Positions 10,671-22,900 of a stretch of DNA of 64,000 nt are shown in pieces. Source of the stretch: Impatiens glandulifera (Eukaryota; Streptophyta; Magnoliopsida; Ericales; Balsaminaceae); assembly GCF_907164915.1 (NCBI RefSeq), contig NC_061862.1:9597505-9661504 (forward strand), read 5' to 3'. Position 1 is the first letter of the stretch. Each line of letters starts with the position of its first letter. Below the pieces are notes generated by a model. The model made no database searches and was not told the origin of the DNA. It saw nothing but the letters and a program-made list of their open reading frames with translations. The position numbers were made by a program, and so were the translations under genes.

Positions 10671-11377
10671 AGAGGAGAGAGAGAGAAAAGAAGAGGAGAG
10701 GAGAGAGAGAGAGTGCTTCGTTTTCGTGTCTTCTGTGTCATATGATCCCGGTCTTCCCCAATCGAAAAGCAAAGAGAAAGAGTTAAGCGATTCCTATATA
10801 GGGTTGGACGGTTACGATATATAGATAGATGAAATGTAAAAGGGGTTTTAGTTTTGTTTTGTAATAATAATACGAGAATTCATCAAACTTTTCCTTGTGC
10901 TTCGTCCGTTTTCCGCCAACAAGCAAGCAAGCAAATTCTTCCTTGACTGGGGGAGAAAGAAAGAAAGAAACTTTCTTCATTTTCTTGAGAATTTCAACAT
11001 CTTCTTCCCCCCCCAAATAAAGGGTATAAATTTCACGAAGAAGACGACCGACGACCGACGAACGACGGGTAGCCAGGGAAGAAGGATTATTACTTCTTTC
11101 TCTCCTCCTCTAGCTATATCTTCGCTGCTTTTAGTCAAAAATAGAATCCTAGCTAATAGACCGACCCATATTCGATTCTCCAATATCCTCATCTCCAATA
11201 AATCCCGACACTCGCTCCCCTTGCCCCTTTGTATTATTCTCTTCTCGTCGTGGTGGGTTTCTTTTCTGTTTCTTCCTTCTTCTTCTTCTTCTTTCCAAGG
11301 TGGGTCAAGAGAGAGAGAAGGAGAATCTGCGAAATTTCTCTCTCACCCCCCCATCCCCCCGTATCTCGCTCTCCAAC
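10670..11377 (+). promoter_or_regulatory. Probable promoter and 5' UTR of the DUF789 gene
   Basis: A GA-rich tract (10670-10712) is followed by a TATA-like CCTATATAGGG (10793-10803) and then a pyrimidine-rich leader up to the ATG at 11378. The leader contains many CTTC and TCTC runs, typical of a plant 5' UTR. The transcription start is not determinable; the TATA choice is inference. Confidence 0.4.
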
Positions 11378-12104
11378 ATGATCGCTGAAACAGAGTCGGC
11401 GCAATCAAACCTCGAGCGCTTCCTCGATCGCACAACGCCAGTTGTCCAATCGCAGCTCCTTCCTAAGGTTTGGTTTGATGATGGATCATATTTAATAATT
11501 GATGGATCACAGATATTCACATTCTTTCTGGGTATGTTTAAAATTGACCGTATTTGTAAAAAAACAATTTCAGAGTGAGATCAGAAATCTAAACAAGCTC
11601 TGGAATCCATGGGGTAGAGAGAATGTTGAATTCTTCAGACTTTCCGATCTTTGGAAAAGGTATGACGAATGGAGCGCTTATGGCGCTGGAGTTCCAATTG
11701 TTCTTGACACGGGCGAAACCCTTATTCAATATTACGTCCCTTATCTATCTGCAATCCAGATCTTCATCAGCAATACAACCCGAAGGTAAAAACAACAAAA
11801 TTCTCTTAAATAAAAACTCTGCTGTTAATAATTATTAATGATGATGTTATATTATTATTCTTAGGGAGGATGTTGAGTGGGTTAGCGAGACGAGAGGCGG
11901 GTCTTTGAGCGATTCATTCAGCGAGGACAGTGAGAGCGAGAAAGTGTCGACAAGATGGGACGGGTGTTCGTCTGAGGAAGAAAATGGTAGCATTTTGCAT
12001 TTGAATGACAGATTGGGATCTCTCTATTTTCAGCTCTTTGATATATCAACCCCTTATTCTAGAGTACCTCTCAAAGATAAGGTAACCTTAATTCATTCAT
12101 CTTC

Positions 12105-12136
<32 letters not shown>

Positions 12137-12992
12137 AAGGGAATTTTATGATCATCATTTGGTGGGTTCTTTTTTGAAAAGTTTTTTTTTATTATTATGT
12201 GGGTTCAGATCTGTGGACTGGCTGAGAGATACCCTGGATTGATGAACTTGAGAAGTGTGGATCTTTCGCCAGCTAGTTGGATGGCTGTGGCCTGGTCTCT
12301 TTCTCTCTATATATCTATATCATAAATCATGATCATGATCATGATCATGATCATCATCAGCAGCTAATTAGAAATGGAAGATTTATGTTTGATTTGTGAA
12401 ATATTAACATTTGGTTAGGTACCCAATATACCATATTCCGATGGGAAGAACAATAAAGGATTTGTCGACATGCTTCCTCACATATCACACGCTTTCATCT
12501 TCTTTTCAAGGTAATATATTCTATAATTTATATCATTGTCATCTTTGTTCTGTGTTTGGGTTGGGTTGTGCTGGGGAATCTAATTAAGTAGTGATTGTCT
12601 CAATCTGCCTGTTATGTCTCTATTTAGATAGGGATGATGATGATGAAGATGATGATGAATTGGGGAGTGGGATGAAAAGGAAGATGATGATGATGAAGAA
12701 GAAGAGAAAGGAAGGGGAAGGTGAAAGGGAAAGGCATGAAGTAGAAGAAGAAGAAGGTGTCCGTTTATCTCCGTTTGGATTGGCTACATACAAGATGAAA
12801 GGGGACGTTTGGGCAACAGGAAGGGACCAGGAGAGGCTGTTTTCCTTGGTGAGCGTGGCTGATTCATGGCTCAAACAGCTTAGGGTTCAACACCATGATT
12901 TCAACTACTTCTTGGGCTTTCGTCATAATACTAATAGTAATAGTAACAACAACAATAACATGAAAAATAATAGTAGCAGCAGCAACGGCTAA
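11378..12992 (+). CDS. DUF789 family protein, six exons
   Basis: Predicted exons are 11378-11467, 11574-11785, 11865-12081, 12209-12294, 12419-12510 and 12628-12992. All junctions are GT-AG and the sum is 1062 nt, 353 residues. The N-terminus reads [12 protein letters not shown], followed by [17 protein letters not shown] and [14 protein letters not shown]. Later exons carry [20 protein letters not shown] and [11 protein letters not shown]. These are the conserved blocks of plant DUF789, a family of unknown function. The last exon begins with a Asp/Glu run, then Met/Lys-rich sequence (about residues 235-275), then the conserved [10 protein letters not shown] block, and ends in an Asn/Ser-rich tail. 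The low-complexity insert reads as GATGAT/GAAGAA repeats and probably arose by repeat expansion. It faces the RING gene tail to tail. Confidence 0.92.
12112..12136. repeat. (GATT)n microsatellite in DUF789 intron 3
   Basis: GATTGATT repeats begin just after the third exon's donor. A second intronic microsatellite, ATCATGATCATG, lies at 12324-12356 in intron 4. Confidence 0.9.
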
Positions 12993-12999
12993 TTCTGAT

Positions 13000-13784
13000 T
13001 GTGAAGATGAAGAAGAGTTTTGCTGACACAACACACACATGATGACCAAGCAAGATGTTGATCTGATGACGAGAACAACAATCACAACAACAACTACCCA
13101 GATTCTTGAGGAGGACCGGTTTGTGGAGACCATTTTTGGGGGATGTTTTTAAGGTTTCCTTTCTTTCTTGATGCCCATTTGCAGTGACGACTGAATGAAC
13201 ACGAATGAGTTGGTCCCATTTTGTTTCTTGTTGAGTTTTGTTCATATTTTCAAATGATATTTCATTCACCACCATCATAATCATCATGTAAGTAGTAGTA
13301 CTATGAAAGGAAATTGAAATACAATCTGACTACTACTACTAATACTTACATAGATAGATAATACCATATATACCATACATGTTTCTATCTCTTCTTTTCC
13401 TTTTTTGTGTTCACCAAACAGATCTTAAATGAATGCAGTGCCCATTATTGGAACAAATAAGTAAAATACATAAAGATAAAGTTGAATTAACAGATTTAGA
13501 GCATTAGTCACCCTTCATTTATGAGCACTGATTTATATAACATCTCATTATGGGGTCAAATGAAATGAACAAGGAACCCTTTTCCCACCTCCACATTTAT
13601 CTTATCTGATCAAATGAAGAATGGACCCTTTTCCCACCTCTCAATCATTAAAAAAGGAAGAAAATAAAAATGATCATTTATCTAATTCTTTATTTTCAAT
13701 CTTTAAATGAAGTTATTTGACCTATTTCTATAGACAATTACAAATGAAGTTTGATGATAATGATGATGAAGAAGAAGTTAATTA
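13000..13784. other. Convergent 3' regions between the DUF789 and RING genes
   Basis: The 0.8 kb between the two stop codons should hold both 3' UTRs. Short frames on both strands (12864-13287) are simple-sequence artefacts of CAACAA and ATCATC repeats. No further gene is seen. Confidence 0.5.
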
Positions 13785-14390
13785 TCAGAACAAAACAAGG
13801 CAGTAAATTACAAAGCAGAATAGAAAAAGGGATAATCTATCCAATGACCTCTCTATCTCCACCAAGTACCTTGATCTTCCATTTCCATATGAGTTTGGAT
13901 CACGATTACTTATTGAATTCCCAAACATCCTCTCATAAATCATTTCTCCATTCATTCCCCCCGCCACTAAAAAGGGATCAGAGTTATGTTGCCTGTGTTG
14001 TCGACATGGGTTTGGACGATGAGATGATGATAAAGAACAAGAAGAAGGTCTTGGAGGGATTTTAGGACGACAAAGTTGTTGTTTTTCATGATGGGTTTCA
14101 TTTCCTCTCCCCGCCGCGTAAAGAGGGATCAACCTTCTCTCTGAAACCTCAGCTTTACAAACTGGGCATTGTTTCTCATTGCTGCTTTCCAAATGAATCC
14201 ATTTGTAAATGCATTTCCAGCAATAGAGATGACCACAGATTGTCACCACTGCATCTTGAACTGGATCTAGACAGATATTGCATTCAAACCCACCACATGC
14301 TTCGTTATTCACATCTTCTCTGCATTTTGATTTATTACCATACTCATCATGTGCAAGCACAGACCCTTCAAAGGAATACTTATCATCCAT
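13785..14390 (-). CDS. RMA-type RING E3 ubiquitin ligase, membrane-anchored
   Basis: A single coding exon gives 201 residues, starting at ATG 14390. Residues about 37-79 form a C3HC4 RING: CNIC, then CGHLYCWKC and CPVC, with the PVQDAVVTICGHLYCWKCI spacing typical of plant RMA proteins. The C-terminus ends with a hydrophobic segment (about 184-201, SLFLFCFVIYCLVLF), the tail anchor of the family. RMA ligases are known to sit in the ER membrane and to promote ubiquitination of client membrane proteins; that role is inferred here. The middle is Ser/Pro/Arg-rich. The leader probably contains an intron, with a donor AGAG|GTAATC near 14647 and an acceptor near 14440. A TATATATATA box lies near 14730 on the minus strand. 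Confidence 0.9.
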   Translation of the reverse strand: MDDKYSFEGSVLAHDEYGNKSKCREDVNNEACGGFECNICLDPVQDAVVTICGHLYCWKCIYKWIHLESSNEKQCPVCKAEVSERRLIPLYAAGRGNETHHEKQQLCRPKIPPRPSSCSLSSSHRPNPCRQHRQHNSDPFLVAGGMNGEMIYERMFGNSISNRDPNSYGNGRSRYLVEIERSLDRLSLFLFCFVIYCLVLF

Positions 14391-14789
14391 GGCCGTTGCT
14401 CTTGTAATTTGTAGTATAAGAAGAAGAAGAAGACTCTACCCTGCTTGCAAAAAAGTTAAATAGAACTTCAACTAATGAATTGAGATTTGATATGGCTGCC
14501 ATGAATGATTCACCAAGATTAAAGCAGAAGAATACCAATAACAAGGAAAACAGTTCACCTACTCAGAGAGCAGCAATAAAAAAAGAAAAAAGAATCCAAC
14601 CCAAAATCTAACTGGAAGTGATGAACATCATTTGAATCGATGATTACCTCTAGTAAAGAACTTGTATGATCTTCAAGCTCGCTCCTCACCCGCTTAACAA
14701 TGAAAAAAGGTAATGGATAAACCCTGATATATATATAGATAGAGAGAAGATCGCAGACTGTACTGAATACTGATCAAGAGAAGATAAGC

Positions 14790-17700
14790 AATATCCTTCT
14801 AATGATCCAATGGCTTGTTTGATGAAATAAATCAGCTTATTTATTTGATAAAAATAATCAATCCATCAAACATCACTTTATTAATTATTAATATCTTGTT
14901 CAAATTATTAAATTAAATATAATAAGACTTTGCAAAGAGAAAATATATTTAATATATTTTGGATGAAAACTAAAATTAAGCCTCTTAGTTAATTTTATTA
15001 TTGCAATCAAGATCTCAAAAGTTAAGATTTTATGCAATTAAGTTGTCACATTCAAGAATTTCATAATTTGATTCTTTTATCTTAAGAGAATTTTAGAATA
15101 ACATATTTATTTATTTGAAAAGAACAAATAAGTTCTAGATTTCACCATATCTTCAAGTGGCACTACTCCCAATACAAATAATTGGAAGGAAAAAAAAGAT
15201 AATATTGAAATGTTGTGCTTTTTCTTTAATTGGAAGAAAAGAAAAAGATAATATTGAAATGCTCTCAAACTCTATACAAGAATATTTCAACTAACCACAT
15301 ATATGTTAGTATATTTGACATGCAATTTTATCATTTGTGAAAAAACAAAAATCATTCCTTTTATTCAAAATGTTTTTCAAAAAAATCAATTTTCCTTTTA
15401 CATTGTTTTGGTTATTAATTTAATTTTGATTGCAATAAATAACTAAACTCATGCATATTACATTTCATAGAAAAATAAGATAAATAAAGTAACAAAATTA
15501 AGGGCTTGATTGGATTTTGGGTTATTTTAAAAATCTTGTTATTTGAAAAAATAACGATTAATGATGATTTTAAGGAGATGAATATATATATTTTTTTATA
15601 AAAGACTTAAAAAGTATTTAATATAATGATAAAATAAAAAAAAAAAAATTTAAAATATTTTAATATTTTGATTAATTAATTGAGTGATGTTATATTTTTT
15701 TTAACCCAAAAGTCTTAATTTAGTGTCTAGAATAATAAATATTACTAATTTAATTTTCATAAAATATTTTAAGTTGAAGTGAAAAAAAAACTCATTAATC
15801 AGCTATTCAACAAAAATATATCGTACACAATATTATTATTATTATTATTATTATATTAGTTTTTGGTTTTGAAAAATCTATATATGGAGCTAATTGCATT
15901 TATTGAGCATTTTTATTTTAGTTAATCTGTTGGTTCAATTAATTTTATTTCTTTATTATTTGTGATGTCATTATTAATTTAGTTGTGATTAATTTAATAT
16001 TAAAGATAAATTGTTTTAAACAAAATAATATATATAAACCTCATTTTTTGGGTTGAGTATATAATTAATTTTTTTTAATCATAATATATAGCTATAATTT
16101 AAGTGAAAGGTGGACCGAATTATTTAATCCCTTTAATGATAAGAAGAGTCACATCATATCACCTAAAACCGGATTAAATATGCCCTAAACTTTTTCTTAT
16201 AGTCGTCTATATATAAACCTACTCTTATTTATTAATTTTAATACAAAATTTGTCAATAATCCTTTTAAATTAGACTAATGTAACCCCTTCAAATGTACTA
16301 TATCATATTTTATAAAATAAATGTAAGAAACCTTCAAAAGTAAGATAAAAATAAACAGTGATCAAATTTCTTATAAGTGAAAAGAAAATAGACTATGTGA
16401 AAAAAATAAAAAAAATGTTGAGCTTAATTTTTTTATAAATAATTTTGAATTATTTGACAAAAGTTGATTTTGAGAAAATGTATAATTTTATTTTAAAAAA
16501 ATAAAAGAGTATTTAAAAAATGAAAATGATATTTTGTTTTTATTTTTAAATAAAGAATATTTAAGTATTTGATTAATAAATTAAGTAATGTAATAAAATA
16601 TTGTTTGATTATAATTAAATTTGTAAGTCGGATGATAATTTATAAAACAAAATATTATATATATATATATAAAGCATTTAATAAATATAAAAAATTGGAT
16701 AAGATTGATGAGTCACTCTTGTAACGTCATATTCAAGTTGGCTAAGGTTTTCAATGAGAGGGATAAGTTAAAAACTTATACATTTCGGGTGTTCTTTTTA
16801 TAAATTTAATAAAAAAAAAACTGTATTATTTAAGATTTGTTTAAAATAAATAATGAAAACATTTTTATTTAAAATTTAAATTGAATAAAAAATAAAATAA
16901 GGGATTAGTATTTAAATTGATTATTTAAACGTTTAGATGATTATAATGATATTAACGTGATACATAACTAATTTAAAATTTAATAAATTCAAGATCAAAC
17001 TAACATTTAGACATCTGACTATTTTTAACATATTACAATATTAATATATATTTATTTCTTCAATATAAATTTTTTATAATCCAATAGTAATATTTTTTAT
17101 TTATTTTTTATAAGTTAATTCTCATTCATTAAAAAAAAATACACAATGTAAAATTAATTTGTAAAAAATACAATAATATATTTACACAATTAAAACATTA
17201 AATAATAATCTAAATGTTAAATAATATATCAAATTATAAAAATTAAAATTACAATGGAGATATTCAATATTTTTGTATTTGTATTTTTTTTTTTTAAGGT
17301 ATACAAAAGACGAACTCGTTTAGGTTTCATAAAGATGAGGATTGATTAATAGAGCAAGTCGGACAAACCAATTAAATAGTGTCGGAAAAATCTCTACAAA
17401 ATATTATTGGCGGCCAATAAATTGTACTTGCCCGTGGGTTGATAAGTAACGCCGAAAAATGTTATGCTAAATATTAACTATTATATACTTATATGGTCAA
17501 AATAATGAGAAAATCATAAAAAAAATAAATAAGAATACCGGTAAGGTAAGAGGGCTTTTAAATGAAATATCAATGAAATAATTCATTATTAAACAAATAA
17601 GATATAACTTCAGATCTAATAACTTCATCCTTTTGGTGTTAAAAAAATGATGAACACAAATTTGAAAAAAATCACCAAAATAATTGGTAGATATGAACAA

Positions 17701-19090
17701 CAAACGATCCACACATGTAATTAAGTATTATTCGGATTATAAAAATAAAAAATAACAAATCTAATTAGGTTAGACAACAAATTAAACAAAAATACAACAC
17801 TAACTTCCCTCTAAATTCAAGTTAAAAATAGAGAATTACCCTCTAAAGATCTCTCACCGACAAGAAAAAAAAAATGTATAATAAAAAAATGATTTTGATG
17901 AGATTTTCAACCCTTAAAAAAAGAGTTATAATCTTCCCTTTCAATACTAATATTTCATCATAGTTAATTATTATGATAGTTCATATTTAAAGTTACAAAA
18001 TTTGAATATATATAATATTTAACTAAATAAAAAATAAAAATAAATCTCCCATATTATTTTTTAGAAAATAATTCATAAAAAGTTAAATAATTATCTAATT
18101 CATGACATATTAGTGTTGCGTTTTTGTTGAATACGGTATTATATTTAACTTAATATCGAATTTTTATGAATAATACTTACAATTTTTTATGGATAATATA
18201 ATATTTATACCTTTAATCGTGTTAATGATAATTTCTCGAGTTAATGTCCTCCTTATTTGCATTAAAAAAAATATTAAAGAAAAAAAATACATATGATATA
18301 TATATAGACATAACAAAACGATAATAAGACATAAATATTATATGACATAGTATAAGTTATTAATATTTATTTGAATTATAAAAAATGATATAAGTTAATA
18401 TAATTTATAATTTTGTGTTTGATAAATAGTATAATATATAAGAATAAAAAGATAATTTTATCTTTTTAAATAATTAAAGTATGAATTTAATTTTTTTTTA
18501 TATAATTAATAATTAATTATTATTCTCTTAGTTTATTTACTATTAGAAATTAATGTACTATTATTATTTAATATAATTATTATGTTTAATAACTAATATT
18601 ATTTTAATTAAAATATAAAAAACTATTTATAATAAAATTATAAATTATATATATTTTAATTTAAATATTATTAATAATTGTAATAAAATAAAATTAATAT
18701 ATATAATAAACAGTATTATTTATAATCTAATTAAAATATATAAAACTTAATAATAATTAATAGAACTATCATTATAATAATAAATATATATATCTTTAAT
18801 TATAAAATTGTAATATTGGACACCAAATTATACATAGAAATTATTCATTTTAGTGTGTTGGCTTTTCAATTTAAATATATTTTATTTTTTATAATTAATG
18901 ATCTTTTATTAGATTTTTTTAGAAGTACGATAAAGTTGTTTTATAATATTGCAGATATTCTAATTTAGGAATAAGAGGAAAAAATAATGGAAATATTATA
19001 TTTTCAATATACTTTATTTTTAGAAGTACGATAAAGTATATTACTTAATTTATTTCCAAATACAAAATAATATTTAGATAATCTTAATTA
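14790..19090. other. Long AT-rich intergenic stretch
   Basis: Four kilobases with no convincing gene. The 71-codon minus frame at 17497-17712 is hydrophobic, AT-driven and has no family resemblance. An (ATT)n run lies at 15834-15855. A less AT-biased island at 17310-17460 was not identified. Much of 18240-18800 is nearly pure A/T. Confidence 0.6.
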
Positions 19091-19222
19091 TACTTGTTTA
19101 TTTCCAAACATAAAATTATTATTTCCATAATTAAATACACAATTCATTATATAACCTCCTCTATTAGAATAATACTATTCTTTTCTTTATTCATTATTCC
19201 TATCATATTCATCTTTTTTGCA

Positions 19223-20412
19223 ATGGGGCACATAATGAGCAAGATACACAAATCTTCAAGAATCACTTCAATAACAAGTAATACCATTCTGCAACAACAC
19301 ACGAGGTCAATCGAAGAACATGGCGACCATTACAATTACGACAACCTCGGGTCAAGAACAAGGGAGCCGATCATTACATTGTCTTCCGGTATCGAAGTTC
19401 GATCCACCTCCATTGAATCTCTCCGAAATGTCACCGAAAACCTATTGGAATTGAATCAAGATGTCGTGAAAGTGACATTAGAATGTAAGAACGATATATG
19501 GAAGAACCGTGCACTTTTCAATCTCGTTGAGGAATATTTAGACAATAGTACGAAGACATTGGATTTTTGTACTTCGTTAGATACTCGTTTAAAGCACGCC
19601 CGCGATAGTCAACTTCTTATCTCTGTCGCACTTCAGGTTATTTTATAATCATAAATTAATTATAATTTATCTATTTATCTATTTGGTTATTTAACGTACA
19701 TTTTATTTAACATGTTCTTCAGCAATGCGAAGCGAAAAAAGGTGTTGGCACAATAAAAATCGATAAGAAGATGTTGAAAATCATCAAGTCCTCCCGTGAC
19801 CAGTTTACCAAAGAAATAAAACAAATTCTTCAAATTGTTTTATTGCACCAAACAGTAATTCTCGAGAAACTTCATTCGAAAAAGGCCAAACTCAACAAGA
19901 GACTACGAAAGATTCATGCATGGAGCAAGGTTTCGCGGGTGCTATTTGCTACGACTTTGATATCCGTGTTGGCATGTTCGGTTGTGGTGGCCGCAATAGC
20001 GGCCCCACCCGTAGCAGCCGCTTTAGCGGCTGCTTGTTCAATACCGTTGGGTTCAATGGGGAAGTGGGTTGATAGTAAATTGAAGAAATATGAGAATGTT
20101 ATGAAGGTACAAAAGGGAGTGATTAGTTCTATGGAAGTCGGGTCTATTATTGAAATTAATGATTTGAAAAATATTAGAACTTCAATTGATACTTTAGAAA
20201 TACTTATAATGGAAGAATGGGATTTGATTGATAAAAAAGATGGTGCGACGTTTTGCGTAGAGAAGATAAAGAAGAAGATCGCGAAATTTATGAAGATTGC
20301 AGAGGAGCTTGAAAAGGAAGTTGATATTTGTAGTCGAGATATTCGAACGGCGAGAACTCTTATTCTTCGAAGAATTATAAAATCTCCTAATTTGAATCAG
20401 GAGAGTAATTGA
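19223..20412 (+). CDS. UPF0496 (DUF677, At14a-like) protein, two exons
   Basis: Exons 19223-19636 and 19723-20412 join in phase 0 across an 86-bp GT-AG intron and encode 367 residues, normal for the plant UPF0496 family. ATG 19223 is preferred over upstream in-frame codons because it starts MGHIMSK, a good N-myristoylation context, and the upstream sequence is only hydrophobic AT-rich codons. Two adjacent hydrophobic segments (about residues 211-247, with [20 protein letters not shown]) are followed by [13 protein letters not shown], the family hallmark. Flanking regions are helical and charged, consistent with coiled coils. At14a-like proteins are described as plasma-membrane associated; the exact role of this one is unknown. 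Confidence 0.92.
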
Positions 20413-21538
20413 TCTTGAGTTGTTATTTAGTTTTTATTGTAAATAATAAAATTGTTGATTACTTTTTTGAATCAATAATTATTTATTAAATAGTTATTCT
20501 TTTTTACTTGTTTGTTGACTCATAATTTTATTATATATATATTTAAATATTTGAAATAAACAATCTATTTGTAATTGAAATAAATTGAACTATTAGATAT
20601 GATATATAGCTTTTTTTTTTTCCTAATATATATAAACAGGTGAAATATGACTGTATAATTAATTAGCTCGGAAAATTGTTTTAAACCAATCTACTCTAAA
20701 TTTTTTAAGAAACATGATTCTAAAAAAAATTCCTAAAGAAGGAAAATACCCCCATATCTTTAAGAAACAAGATTATAAAAAGATCACTAAAGAAAGAAAA
20801 TACCTCCGTATCAAACTACTTCAATCATCTCGAATAAAAAACCCAAATAACACATCATGAAAAAAAATATTACTCACGATTAAAATAACACGTGGGTTGG
20901 TATATATAATAAATATACAATTAAATTTTAACACCTTAGGTTAAGGGCGTCATCATCTGATAAACTCCAGCAAGAGATGTGAATTAACATTTGATTTCGG
21001 TGATTATCGTTTCTTTATATATTCTAATTTATTTAATTTCTTTGTAATATTATATTTTTATATTTTCTGTAATTTCAAGACAATATTACTAACATAGTTG
21101 GACTTAATCTCATCCCACATTGTATTTAGAATCTAAGAACGGACTAAATATTCCATCTTTCGCTATTTATAAAAAAAAATCCGATTCTTTCTGTACAACT
21201 ATGACCCATCAATAAACTATAACTTTGATTTTGTTTCTAGTGCTAATCTAATCGTATATCACTACTCTCCAACCAATATACTTTTCGTCATTTAAAACAG
21301 TAGCACATATAATTGCACATGTATGGTCTGAGTTACACCATATTAGCCCATCATTTTCGTGTTTCTTCTTTCCAGACATTCTTGATCTTTCTCCGTAATT
21401 AAAACATGTAGATAACATATTTTCACAGTAGCAGCAGTAATTCGAAACATATATGAATCTGAAGGATAGGTGATAGATTGAAATACATATTCAATCTTAT
21501 CCATGCATGTCAGATTCCCTAGAGTTGGTGGGATAATC
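20413..21538. other. Intergenic, with a short tandem duplication
   Basis: The region follows the UPF0496 stop codon and ends at the LTR element. A ~57-bp unit is duplicated at about 20702-20813: TTTAAGAAACATGATTCTAA and TTTAAGAAACAAGATTATAA begin the two copies, each ending in a GAAAATACC block. A TCCCACATTG motif near 21114 followed by TTTATAAAA near 21163 is noted as a finding. No gene was recognised. Confidence 0.5.
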
Positions 21539-22027
21539 TGTTAGAATTATCCTAATTAGATCCTAATTTAACGTGTGAGAAATTAAAATCTTGAATGCTG
21601 CGGAAGCGTACCTTAATTAATCGCATGAATTGTGAATCTAATCTTCTCTTTCCTTAAACTTTGCATGGATTGAATGAATCTTTCCTTAAACTTTCCTTAT
21701 ATGGAATGGTTCTTCCATTTGATGAGTAAGTCAATAGGTTTCTCTCTCTGTTGATGGGGACGCAAAAGAGAATTGACGTTACTTCAAATGGGGACCATTA
21801 CCGTTACATATAACCAACAATAAGTTAGTTATTATAGTTTGACAATTTCTAATTTAGCCCCTTCATAAAATTAGAAATGTCACTTAGGTATCCTCACTTT
21901 ATTTTCATGACAAATACACCCATAAGCCATAAACTTAATTTCACATTAGATCACATTATTTTGGCTTATATTAAATATGACACATGCACAATTATTTATT
22001 ATACAAGTGACCCTAAAAATTCCAACA
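21539..22027 (-). repeat. 3' LTR (left copy) of the young element
   Basis: 489 bp, TGTTAG...CCAACA. The adjacent internal bases ATCTCCCACTGGG are the complement of the polypurine tract. The 85-codon plus frame at 21877 is within the LTR and is not a gene. Confidence 0.95.
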
Positions 22028-22439
22028 ATCTCCCACTGGGTCACGTATGTACAAAAATAAATGTATCAACCATAATGCGCCTGAAGTTTTATGTCATCTT
22101 AATCATATGTTGTATAAACAATTTTATCAATTAATTATATTAATATAGGACCAAAGAGCTCGTCGTTGTATTTAAGCACAACTAGACCCAACAATGATCA
22201 CATAAATCAATACAATTAATTGACAAATCATATCATGAATGTGAGGAATGAAAATTTCATGCAAGGTGATCTTTTCATGTCAATTTTCAACTGGTCCTAC
22301 TTAACTTTAGTGAGATCATACTTTAAACATAATTATACAAAGTGTAATGAACTGAATAATACTTAAGTTCTGATCAGAATAAAAAACTTTATAAATATCT
22401 ATAAAAAAATTAAATTGGAAGATGTCAAAATTACAAACT

Positions 22440-22900
22440 CCCACTGAAGTTAGAGATCGTTGATCTCTACAACACTCATACGAGCAATATCCTCATGAAA
22501 GACATTAGATGATAAACTTATTGGCATGAGGTTCATAACCATAGAGTTTGTACATATATATTTTATAGAAATTTATCCACTTTGTATCATTTATTTCATA
22601 AAATAAACTTGATGTCAAAATCACTTAATTTGATGCCTAGTAACATGTTATAAATTTCGCTGCAATAGTGGATGACGCCATAAGTGTTTGTTTGACACTT
22701 CTTTAAGAAATGACAAAACCAGCTAGCGAAAAATATTAACCGAAGTAGATTTCATACTATTTTGGCATCTCGTAATATCGGAGTCAGAATACTCAATGAT
22801 CTCAAGACTTTCCGACTTTCTATATGTGAGCATTTAATTCTTAATTCTTTTCAAATATCTCGTAAGTATTGGCTACTTAATGTCAAGCAAAATTTGTGAC
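22440..22900 (-). pseudogene. Copia RNase H relic with many stops
   Basis: On the minus strand fragments of the Copia RNase H/tail region can be followed between stops: LAGFVIS, then SVKQTLMASSTIAAKF (family form SVKQSLIAASTMEAEF) and a CYxASN stretch, at about 22610-22730. Upstream pieces recall the YSDSDFAG block but are heavily mutated. It cannot encode an enzyme. Confidence 0.65.

Noticed and set aside
12620..13287. Minus-strand frames rich in Ser, Val or Met.
   Set aside because: Produced by CAT, CAA and AAG simple repeats in the DUF789 last exon and 3' UTR.
21877..22134. An 85-codon plus frame, repeated at 25414.
   Set aside because: Both lie inside the two LTRs of one element and run into unrelated sequence, so this is LTR, not a duplicated gene.
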